A stretch of 5,484 nucleotides of DNA from Thioalkalivibrio sp. (GTDB lineage Bacteria > Pseudomonadota > Gammaproteobacteria > Ectothiorhodospirales > Ectothiorhodospiraceae), in contig PWGH01000051.1 in the NCBI GenBank assembly GCA_003555285.1, positions 1 to 5,484 on the forward strand, in the 5' to 3' direction. Under the pieces are notes generated by a model. The model did no database searches, was not told the origin of the DNA, and worked only from the letters and a program-made list of their open reading frames with translations. This document shows, in pieces, positions 1-5,226 of this stretch. A program made the translations under genes and the position numbers. The first letter of the stretch is position 1; every line of letters starts with the position of its first letter.

Positions 1-275
1 AGGACATCGTCATCGGTGAACACGACCAGATCGCCGCGAAGCTGATGCAGGGCGCGATTGAGCGCGCGGTTCTTGCCCCGCTCCGGGCAGGTCAGTACAC
101 ACAGATCGAAGGCGTTCCGGTAGGCATCGAGCACGGCACGCGTGTCGTCGGTGCTCCCGTTGTCCACCACGATCAGGCGCCACGCAACGGGCGGCGAATC
201 GAGCGCCGCCAGGCGCGGCCGCATCAGGCGCAAGGTCCGCGCCCCGTTGTAGGTTGCGAGTACCACGTCGATCAT
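1..275 (-). CDS. Glycosyltransferase family 2, N-terminal part (runs off left edge)
   Basis: Partial gene: the start codon and the first 91 codons lie in the window, the rest lies beyond position 1. The product is a GT-A fold family 2 glycosyltransferase, which transfers a sugar from a nucleotide-sugar donor, probably at the cytoplasmic side of the membrane. Visible landmarks are the opening strand MIDVVLATYNGARTL, the nucleotide-binding segment LIVVDNGSTDDTRAV, the GKNRALNRAL helix, and the metal-binding DXD region VVFTDDDV at the cut edge. This order is that of the family. Two in-frame ATGs compete. The ATG at 284 directly abuts the Shine-Dalgarno AGGAGG (285-290), so it has no spacer. The ATG at 275 lies nine bases from it and begins right at the first beta strand, so it is the preferred start. 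The gene follows the ABC exporter on the same strand after a 119-base spacer. Donor and acceptor cannot be predicted. The family call is secure. Confidence 0.9.
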   Translation of the reverse strand, partial: MIDVVLATYNGARTLRLMRPRLAALDSPPVAWRLIVVDNGSTDDTRAVLDAYRNAFDLCVLTCPERGKNRALNRALHQLRGDLVVFTDDDV

Positions 276-284
276 CGGCGCCAT

Positions 285-290
285 CCTCCT
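285..290 (-). promoter_or_regulatory. Strong Shine-Dalgarno AGGAGG that decides the start of the glycosyltransferase
   Basis: On the minus strand a perfect AGGAGG sits at 290-285. The first downstream ATG (284-282) touches it with no spacer. The second, in-frame ATG (275-273) is nine bases away, near the usual distance, and is preferred. This is the only consensus ribosome binding site in the window, so this gene may be translated more strongly than its neighbours. Confidence 0.7.
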
Positions 291-355
291 CGCTGTCCCG
301 CTGCCGATCGGCGCGTACGTAACGGGCACGAATATCAACACGGGCATGCGATACC

Positions 356-379
356 GGGCGCCTGCGCCAACAGGCGCCC
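356..379 (-). terminator. Stem-loop after the ABC exporter gene (terminator-like, no U-tract)
   Basis: GGGCGCCTG (356-364) and CAGGCGCCC (371-379) are perfect 9-bp inverted repeats around a 6-base loop. The stem begins 15 bases beyond the exporter stop codon, a typical place for a transcript-end structure. On the minus strand the bases after the stem (GGTATCGCATGCCCG) are not T-rich, so it lacks the tail of a classical intrinsic terminator. It may be a partial terminator, an mRNA-stabilising hairpin, or one that lowers expression of the downstream glycosyltransferase. The dyad is certain; its function is inferred. Confidence 0.45.
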
Positions 380-394
380 AACGTCGCTATGCGA

Positions 395-2206
395 TCACCG
401 TTCGTTGCTCGCCATCGCCTGGAACGCTCGATTCTTCACGCACAGGTCGTCAAAGGTGCCGGCCCCGGCAATCCGCCCATGCTCCAGAAGATAGATCCGA
501 TCGCAGGCCCGGACCGTGCTCAAGCGGTGCGCGATGATGATGATGGTCTTCTGGTGCCCGAGATTGTTCACGGCGTTCATCACCGCCGTCTCGGTGACGT
601 TATCCAGGGCGCTGGTGGCTTCATCCAACAGAAGCACATCCGGATCGTGGTACAGCGCACGGGCGATCCCGATCCGCTGCCGCTGCCCACCCGAGAGGCG
701 TACGCCCCGTTCGCCAATCAGCGTCTGATAGCCATCCGGCAACTCTCGGCTGACGAACTCATGCAGGTTGGCCACCCGTGCCGCCGCCTCGACCGCAGCC
801 ATGTCGATGTCCTTGTCCTCCAGGCCGAAGGCGATGTTACGCGCCACCGTCTCGTCGGACAGGTAGATCTGCTGAGGCACGTAACCCACCGTACGCTGCC
901 ACGGCCGCACATTGTGTTCGTTGATCGGCACGCCATCGACCAACAACTGTCCCTGCTGCGGCGCCAGCAGGCCGAGAATCACATCCACCGTGGTGGTCTT
1001 GCCGCAGCCGGTGGTCCCGACCAGGCCGATCGTATGCCGCACCGGCACCGTGAGCGTCAGACCATTCAACGCCGGCTGCTTGCTTCCAGGGTAGGCAAAA
1101 TGCACATCGACAAGACGGATCTCGCGTTCAATCGGCATGCGGGCGGCCCGCCCCGTCGCGCTGTCATCCGTCAACAACACCTCATGAGGCGCCAGCTGGC
1201 GCAAGTCGTCGAGCAAGGACTGCAGGGCCGCGTCTGTGGCACGCAACTGGGACAGGTTTCCATACACGCTCTGTACGGCCGGCATCAAGCGATACCCGGC
1301 GAAGGCAAAGGTTGCGAACACCGGGAGCGCACCCCCGAGTTCACCGTGTACCGCCATCAGGTAGAGCAGCACCAGGATCATGCCCCCGAAGATGAGTCCC
1401 TGCAACGCGAAGGAGGGGATCATCGATATCAGGGCGGCCCGAACATGCTGCTCCACCATGGTTCGGCTCGGGCCACGGTAGCGGTGAACCATCTTCGATT
1501 CCAGACCGGATATCTTGACATCCTTGATACCCCCGAAGGTTTCATTCACCACCCGATACCGCGCGCGATTGGCTTGCAGGCGCAAATGGCCGATTTGGGA
1601 AAGACGGTGGCGAACGAACACATAGATGAACACATAGGAGAGACCAACAACGGCCGCCATGGAAAGCGCGAGAAACGGATCCAGAACGATCAGGAAGGCG
1701 ACCAGAAACAAGACGATGAGAGCGCTCGTGGTCATGCGCATGGCGGGGAAAAGGGATCCGGAGACAACCCGCTCTATTTCTGCAAGGATTGTGGTCGATA
1801 CCTGCGAGCTATGGCGATTGAGAAAAAACTGATAGGGCTGGCTGAGGTATCGCGCCATCAGGCGGCATCCCATATTGTGAATGCGCAGTTGCGAAAAACG
1901 AACCTGCGCCCACTGCACGAGAGCCTTGTAGACCAGCGACACGATCAAGATCACAAAGACCCCAAACCCAATCATCTTCAGGAAATCGTTGGTCGTTTCT
2001 GCTCCGGAGTAGTCGTACAAGGCCGCCAGCACCGGGTTGGTGGTGACCACATCCGGATTCGACAGCACCGCGATGAACGGCAGGATGGAGGCAACACCCA
2101 GCGTTTCGAAAAATGCAACACCCAGCATCAGGAAAAACAGCAACACCGCCTGACGCCTCTCGCGAAACGTCAGCATCTCTTTGAGCATCTTGAATGTTCT
2201 GTACAT
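395..2206 (-). CDS. ABC exporter, fused membrane domain and ATPase (PglK/MsbA-like lipid-linked glycan flippase)
   Basis: A complete 603-residue half-transporter, the usual length for fused exporters, which work as homodimers in the inner membrane. Residues 1-320 hold about six hydrophobic segments (near 20-45, 80-98, 160-177, 180-199, 264-285 and 293-310). The ATPase follows from about 362: Walker A GTTGCGKTT (397-405), Q-loop YVPQQ (442-446), signature LSGGQRQR (504-511), Walker B VLLLDEAT (524-531) with catalytic Glu529, D-loop SALD, and switch His560. All catalytic residues are present, so it should be active. The early FFETLGVASILPFIAVLSNP and the later YRLMPAVQ segments resemble, from memory, PglK-type exporters that flip undecaprenyl-linked oligosaccharides. 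Family-wide homology and the flanking glycosyltransferases support glycan export, but a lipid or peptide substrate is not excluded. The ATG at 2206 is the furthest possible start, because an in-frame TGA lies five codons upstream. A G-rich stretch (GTGGGGG) a few bases before it is a weak ribosome site. Confidence 0.93.
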   Translation of the reverse strand: MYRTFKMLKEMLTFRERRQAVLLFFLMLGVAFFETLGVASILPFIAVLSNPDVVTTNPVLAALYDYSGAETTNDFLKMIGFGVFVILIVSLVYKALVQWAQVRFSQLRIHNMGCRLMARYLSQPYQFFLNRHSSQVSTTILAEIERVVSGSLFPAMRMTTSALIVLFLVAFLIVLDPFLALSMAAVVGLSYVFIYVFVRHRLSQIGHLRLQANRARYRVVNETFGGIKDVKISGLESKMVHRYRGPSRTMVEQHVRAALISMIPSFALQGLIFGGMILVLLYLMAVHGELGGALPVFATFAFAGYRLMPAVQSVYGNLSQLRATDAALQSLLDDLRQLAPHEVLLTDDSATGRAARMPIEREIRLVDVHFAYPGSKQPALNGLTLTVPVRHTIGLVGTTGCGKTTTVDVILGLLAPQQGQLLVDGVPINEHNVRPWQRTVGYVPQQIYLSDETVARNIAFGLEDKDIDMAAVEAAARVANLHEFVSRELPDGYQTLIGERGVRLSGGQRQRIGIARALYHDPDVLLLDEATSALDNVTETAVMNAVNNLGHQKTIIIIAHRLSTVRACDRIYLLEHGRIAGAGTFDDLCVKNRAFQAMASNER

Positions 2207-2688
2207 GCTGCCCCCACTTCATAATAGCGTTGACAGGTGCGCCGCTTCCGAACATCAAGGAGGCTCCGCACACAGAAGCGAAAAACCTGCAACCACCGGA
2301 ATTCACATGAGGTATTTTGGATCGAGTTCAATCACGCCACTGAAGCCAGCCGCTCCGGCCTTCTTCAGCCATGCTGCCGTGCCCATGCTTTACGAGCGCT
2401 GGCATCGGCCTTTTGTGCTGAGGAACCGAGCGGGTGTTGCGGGGCAAAACCATCTTGCGAGCCGCTCAAGCATCGCCAGTGCAGCCACACCGCGCCGCCG
2501 CGTCATCCCCGGCGGATGATCATGCTTGGCCGCACTCACCGACGGCAGCGGCCGGGGCTAGGCCAACGCCCCTTCTGCAGGATTCGACCAAGCATGAGTC
2601 TACCATTCCCTGAATGTGCCCGCCTGCCCAGCATCCTTGAGCCCAGGGTCGTGCTACCGAGTGTCGTGCATCGAAGTCCTGGGGCCGA
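2207..2688. other. 482-bp intergenic gap between two minus-strand genes; no convincing gene
   Basis: This is a long gap for a block of same-strand polysaccharide genes. No frame gives a protein with a recognisable motif. Reading leftward, the frame from 2557 is open to a TAA at 2392-2390 and then continues as a 27-codon stretch (2386-2303) ending in GFSGVIELDPKYLM. That looks protein-like but has no clear ribosome site. There is a small dyad TCATCC/GGATGA (2503-2519). A distant pair CCCAGG/CCTGGG (2642-2647 and 2678-2683) lies after the glycosyltransferase stop, without a T-tract. On the minus strand TATTAT (2226-2221) could be a -10 element for the exporter, but no good -35 goes with it. The gap may be a decayed gene, a long leader, or a separate promoter region for the exporter. 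None of these is established. Confidence 0.5.
2503..2519. repeat. Short inverted repeat in the intergenic gap
   Basis: TCATCC (2503-2508) and GGATGA (2514-2519) form a 6-bp perfect dyad around CCGGC. It is too short to be significant by itself and lacks a T-tract. It is listed because it is one of the few ordered elements in the gap upstream of the exporter gene. It could be a chance hairpin or part of a dispersed palindromic repeat. Confidence 0.25.
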
Positions 2689-3648
2689 TCAGCGCCGTGG
2701 CACGCGAGCGGTATTGCGCAGGCTCCGGATACGGATCCACTGCGCCCCGGCCACCAAACGCCGACGCAATCTGCGCAGGCCCTCTTGCCACAGGACGGTC
2801 TGCCGCACGTGGCGCAGAATCCAGCCCCCCTCCGCGAGGAGTCGGCCCAGCCCTTCGGTCCAGGCATGGCCCAGGGCCCCCTTGACCTCGTCGACAAGTC
2901 GATTGCGCATGATGCGGCGTACGGCAGCGTGCTCTGGTACCCCCTGAGCCCACAGCAGCACCGATTGCCGCGCACGCATGTGGTCCCTCAGGCGCAGATG
3001 CCGGCGCCCGTCCGTGAGGCTTCGGGGGGTGATGTGGATCCACACGGGATCGGATGCATCGTAGGCTACGGCCCGCGCCACACTCGCGAGGCGCCAGAAC
3101 AACTCGTAGTCCTCGCAGGTCTGCAGGTCTTGTCGGAACCAGACCGGCAACGACCTCAGCACGCGCATGCGCACCAGGACAGTGGATGTCTTGATCACCA
3201 TGTTATTGAGCAGAAAATCCTTGTCCTCGCCAAGCGCTGGCGCAAAGCTACGGATCGACTCCTGCTTCACCCGCCCATCCGGATACAGCAGCACTCGGTC
3301 GCCATGAATCAAATCCACCTTCGGCCGCGCTTGGGCGATCGCCTGGATCGTTCTCAGGCGGCCCGCCTGCCATTCATCATCGGAGTCCAGAAAGGCCACC
3401 CACTCGCTGCGTACGGCACGCAGACCACGGTTGCGCGCGCTGGCGACACCGGCGTTGTCCTGCCGGATCAATCGCACCCGCGGATCCGTACGGCCACAGG
3501 CAGCCACCATGGCGGCAGTGCCATCCGTGGAACCGTCGTCGACGACAATGACCTCGGCGATCATGCTGCCCTGCTGCAGCACGGAATTCACCGCCCGGCA
3601 CACCTGCTGTTCACGATTGAAGGCCGGAATGATGACCGTGATCTGCAT
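2689..3648 (-). CDS. Glycosyltransferase family 2 (GT-A fold), complete
   Basis: A 319-residue GT-A glycosyltransferase that should transfer a sugar from a nucleotide-sugar to a growing glycan at the inner membrane face. From the chosen start the domain runs MQITVIIPAFNRE (1-13), VVDDGSTDGT (35-44, donor binding), NAGVASARNRGL (65-76), the DXD metal site FLDSDDEW (86-93) and CEDYELFWRLA (178-188), whose Glu-Asp pair matches the usual catalytic-base region. The core ends near 210. The remaining ~110 residues are Arg-rich without clear membrane spans, and may be an acceptor-binding or membrane-surface tail. An in-frame ATG exists 19 codons upstream (3705), but it lacks a ribosome site and adds residues outside the fold. 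The ATG at 3648 begins exactly at the first beta strand and has GGGG six bases upstream, so it is preferred. It is the first gene of the leftward block, facing the divergent GT4 gene. Sugar specificity cannot be read. Confidence 0.92.
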   Translation of the reverse strand: MQITVIIPAFNREQQVCRAVNSVLQQGSMIAEVIVVDDGSTDGTAAMVAACGRTDPRVRLIRQDNAGVASARNRGLRAVRSEWVAFLDSDDEWQAGRLRTIQAIAQARPKVDLIHGDRVLLYPDGRVKQESIRSFAPALGEDKDFLLNNMVIKTSTVLVRMRVLRSLPVWFRQDLQTCEDYELFWRLASVARAVAYDASDPVWIHITPRSLTDGRRHLRLRDHMRARQSVLLWAQGVPEHAAVRRIMRNRLVDEVKGALGHAWTEGLGRLLAEGGWILRHVRQTVLWQEGLRRLRRRLVAGAQWIRIRSLRNTARVPRR

Positions 3649-3681
3649 ACGAAACCCCGCGTCATCAGGTGTGGTCTTCTG

Positions 3682-3709
3682 GGGTGCATGCACCCAGACG
3701 GGCATGCAC
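3682..3709. repeat. 14-bp perfect palindrome with a repeated GCATGCAC octamer
   Basis: GGGTGCATGCACCC (3682-3695) is its own reverse complement. Its octamer GCATGCAC (3686-3693) recurs at 3702-3709, so two copies lie 16 bases apart. The site lies 34 to 61 bases upstream of the preferred start of the leftward glycosyltransferase. It could be a dimeric regulator's operator or a hairpin in that gene's leader. The symmetry is seen directly; the function is inferred. Confidence 0.4.
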
Positions 3710-3731
3710 GTGGAGTCGGAGCTGATTCCCG

Positions 3732-3743
3732 CCGGATATCCGG
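3732..3743. repeat. 12-bp perfect palindrome CCGGATATCCGG
   Basis: This self-complementary 12-mer lies in the divergent intergenic region, 84 bases upstream of the leftward glycosyltransferase start. It shares the GATATC core with the larger dyad at 3838-3854, so the same protein could bind both. This is inference from symmetry only. Confidence 0.3.
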
Positions 3744-3769
3744 GGCACCCTCGGCGATGTCAGGATGGT

Positions 3770-3788
3770 TGACACCACTCTGACACCA
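3770..3788. repeat. Tandem direct repeat TGACACCA, 11-bp period
   Basis: TGACACCA occurs at 3770-3777 and again at 3781-3788, offset by 11 bases or about one helical turn. Paired sites on one DNA face are common for activators that bind direct repeats. A TGTCA at 3759-3763 adds an inverted half-copy. No regulator is encoded in the window, so a binding role is only a suggestion. Confidence 0.3.
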
Positions 3789-3837
3789 GAAGGCGTTCCT
3801 CGTACACATCGAAACGCATACATCTGATCATATAAAA

Positions 3838-3854
3838 CGATATCGTAGATATCG
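3838..3854. promoter_or_regulatory. 17-bp dyad CGATATC-GTA-GATATCG, possible operator
   Basis: Perfect 7-bp inverted arms flank a 3-base centre inside the most AT-rich part of the divergent region, next to the stretch TATAAAACGATATCG. Its size and symmetry suit a dimeric repressor or activator. It lies about 40 bases upstream of the -35 of the proposed GT4 promoter. On the minus strand TATGAT overlaps the neighbouring bases (near 3833-3828) and could be a -10 for the leftward genes, though no good -35 accompanies it. The sequence symmetry is certain; the role is inferred. Confidence 0.4.
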
Positions 3855-3863
3855 GATCGCATA

Positions 3864-3882
3864 CAACGGCATCAACCCGTTG
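3864..3882. repeat. Inverted repeat CAACGG/CCGTTG just upstream of the GT4 promoter
   Basis: CAACGG (3864-3869) and CCGTTG (3877-3882) pair around a 7-base centre, ending 12 bases before the proposed -35 box. The position would suit an activator site. With 6-bp arms it could also be chance. Confidence 0.25.
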
Positions 3883-3894
3883 CCAATAACCCGG

Positions 3895-3923
3895 TTGACG
3901 CGATTCCCCTTGCACAGCATCAT
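3895..3923 (+). promoter_or_regulatory. Putative sigma70 promoter of the GT4 gene
   Basis: TTGACG (3895-3900) matches the -35 consensus at five of six positions. CATCAT (3918-3923) matches the -10 consensus at four of six. The spacer is exactly 17 bases. Transcription would begin near 3930, giving a leader of about 34 bases before the ATG at 3964. The -10 box is weak, which is compatible with help from an activator bound to the dyads upstream. No other pair in this region fits as well for the plus strand. Confidence 0.45.
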
Positions 3924-3963
3924 GTTAGGGCCTGACCGCGAGCGGCACAACCCCGGGTGAGAA

Positions 3964-5178
3964 ATGGCCAACGAGGAACGAAGCAGCAACCCGAAGGCCG
4001 GTATCTACTGTGACTGCAATTCGCAAGCTGGGGTTTTTACCTATACCCTGCGCATGCTTGATATGTTTCGCGCCTGGGGCTGGCCCACCTGCCTGCTCTC
4101 CCACGAAGCAAGGACCACCGCCGAACGGCAAACGTCGACGCTACTGTCGAACAAGGCGGATTCGACGCTGCTCATTGATCGTGATCTGTCGCCACGGCGA
4201 CAGATCACGCGGATGGAAGACTTTCTACGGCAAGAGCAAGCACGGGTATTCATACCTAACTACCGCAAGCTTCCCTGGGATGCCGCTGTGAATCTCAGCC
4301 GATCCCTGCCGATCCAGATCGTCGCCGTCTGTCACAGCGATCATGAAAGCTATTACGACGGTAGCATCAAGCGTTACATCGAACAAATCAGCTTCTGTGT
4401 CTGTCCCTCCATCAAGACGCGACAGGAACTGCGCAAACGCCTGCCCGCCGGACAGCACCACAAACTGCGCCACATCCCCCATTACGTTCGTATCGACGGC
4501 GACCAGAAGGCCGAATTCAGCGCCTCACCCTTTACCGTGGTGTACCACGGTCGCCTGCGAGAGGATCCGAAACATGTATCGGAGATCATCAAGATCGCGG
4601 CCCGCGCGTGCAAGAACGATCCGAACATCCACTTCAAACTGATCGGCGACAATCAGGAACACGACCTGTACCCGAGATTGATTCGGGAACAGGGGCTCAG
4701 CGACCGCTGCACCCTGCACGAACCCCTGGACTGGGCCGCGCTTCAGAAGGAGCTGGTCGGGGCGCAACTGTCGATCCTGACCTCCGCCTACGAGGGCTTC
4801 TGCTACACCGCCGCCGAGGCGCTCTCTGCGGGACTGCCCGTCGTCGCCTATGATTGCGGCGATGTGATCACCGACTTCGTCGACCCCGGCGTCAACGGCT
4901 TCATCGAGGCCTGGGGCGATGCCGAGGCCCTCGCGCAGCGGATACGGATGTTGGCCCGAAATCCCGAAATCTGGTCACGGTATTCCCGCAAGGCCCTCGA
5001 CACCGCAAAAACATCGCTGGGTTTCGAGATGGCCTCGGCGCGGTATCGCGATGCGATTGAACACAGTGCATGGCCCGGCACACCGTGGCCGCGGTGGCGC
5101 CCCACCTACATTCCACCGACTGGAAAATCATGGCGCTCCTTCGTCGACCGTACCGGGCGCCGGATCGGCGTTTGGTGA
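3964..5178 (+). CDS. Glycosyltransferase, GT-B fold, GT4-type (glycosyl transferases group 1), complete
   Basis: A 404-residue retaining GT-B glycosyltransferase, a normal length for the family, expected to be cytosolic or peripheral on the inner membrane. The N-terminal acceptor domain (about 12-175) contains GVFTYTLRML near the usual glycine-rich loop and a His-containing CHSDHES (123-129). The C-terminal donor domain begins at VVYHGRLREDPKH (192-204), whose Arg197 and Lys203 match the usual donor-phosphate contacts, and continues with FKLIGD. The diagnostic EX7E motif is present as Glu277 and Glu285 in SAYEGFCYTAAEALSAGLPV. The last ~35 residues are rich in Trp, Pro and Arg (PWPRWRPTYIPP) and look outside the core fold. 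GGGTGAG just before the ATG is an acceptable ribosome site. The gene is divergent from the leftward block and convergent with the gene at 5227. It uses TTA, CTA or TCA codons somewhat more than its neighbours, a mild hint of different history. Donor and acceptor are unknown. Confidence 0.93.
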   Translation: MANEERSSNPKAGIYCDCNSQAGVFTYTLRMLDMFRAWGWPTCLLSHEARTTAERQTSTLLSNKADSTLLIDRDLSPRRQITRMEDFLRQEQARVFIPNYRKLPWDAAVNLSRSLPIQIVAVCHSDHESYYDGSIKRYIEQISFCVCPSIKTRQELRKRLPAGQHHKLRHIPHYVRIDGDQKAEFSASPFTVVYHGRLREDPKHVSEIIKIAARACKNDPNIHFKLIGDNQEHDLYPRLIREQGLSDRCTLHEPLDWAALQKELVGAQLSILTSAYEGFCYTAAEALSAGLPVVAYDCGDVITDFVDPGVNGFIEAWGDAEALAQRIRMLARNPEIWSRYSRKALDTAKTSLGFEMASARYRDAIEHSAWPGTPWPRWRPTYIPPTGKSWRSFVDRTGRRIGVW

Positions 5179-5226
5179 TGCCGTACGACACCCCTACCAG
5201 AGCCGCGCCCGGCGTCCGGACACGGA

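Noticed and set aside
389..2224. A plus-strand open frame of over 600 codons lying wholly opposite the ABC exporter gene
   Set aside because: Its codons are exact reverse complements of the exporter's codons, so it stays open simply because the exporter has no TTA, CTA or TCA codons, which are rare in GC-rich genomes. The translated product is rich in His, Gln, Arg and Asp without any motif, whereas the minus strand shows every ABC transporter motif.
2181..2519. A plus-strand frame in the gap containing MRYFGSSSITPLKPAAP
   Set aside because: It would begin opposite the exporter start region. No ribosome site, motif or codon bias supports it, though its complement is the possible broken small gene reported above.
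2237..2947. A plus-strand open frame of 236 codons covering the intergenic gap and the end of the glycosyltransferase
   Set aside because: The product is an Arg/Pro/Ser-rich low-complexity translation, with no ribosome site or motif, and it overlaps a secure gene on the other strand.
3649..3705. A 19-codon N-terminal extension of the complete family 2 glycosyltransferase from the ATG at 3705
   Set aside because: No ribosome site lies before it, it adds residues outside the fold, and it would place the 14-bp palindrome inside the coding region. The ATG at 3648 starts exactly at the first strand of the domain.
2785..3783. A plus-strand open frame of 332 codons opposite the family 2 glycosyltransferase
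   Set aside because: It is in the same mirrored phase as the glycosyltransferase codons and arises from the same codon bias. The minus strand has the full GT-A motif series.
5179..5226. Search for a bidirectional terminator between the convergent stop codons
   Set aside because: Only scattered 3- to 6-base dyads such as TCCGGA are visible, with no stem followed by a T-run on either strand.
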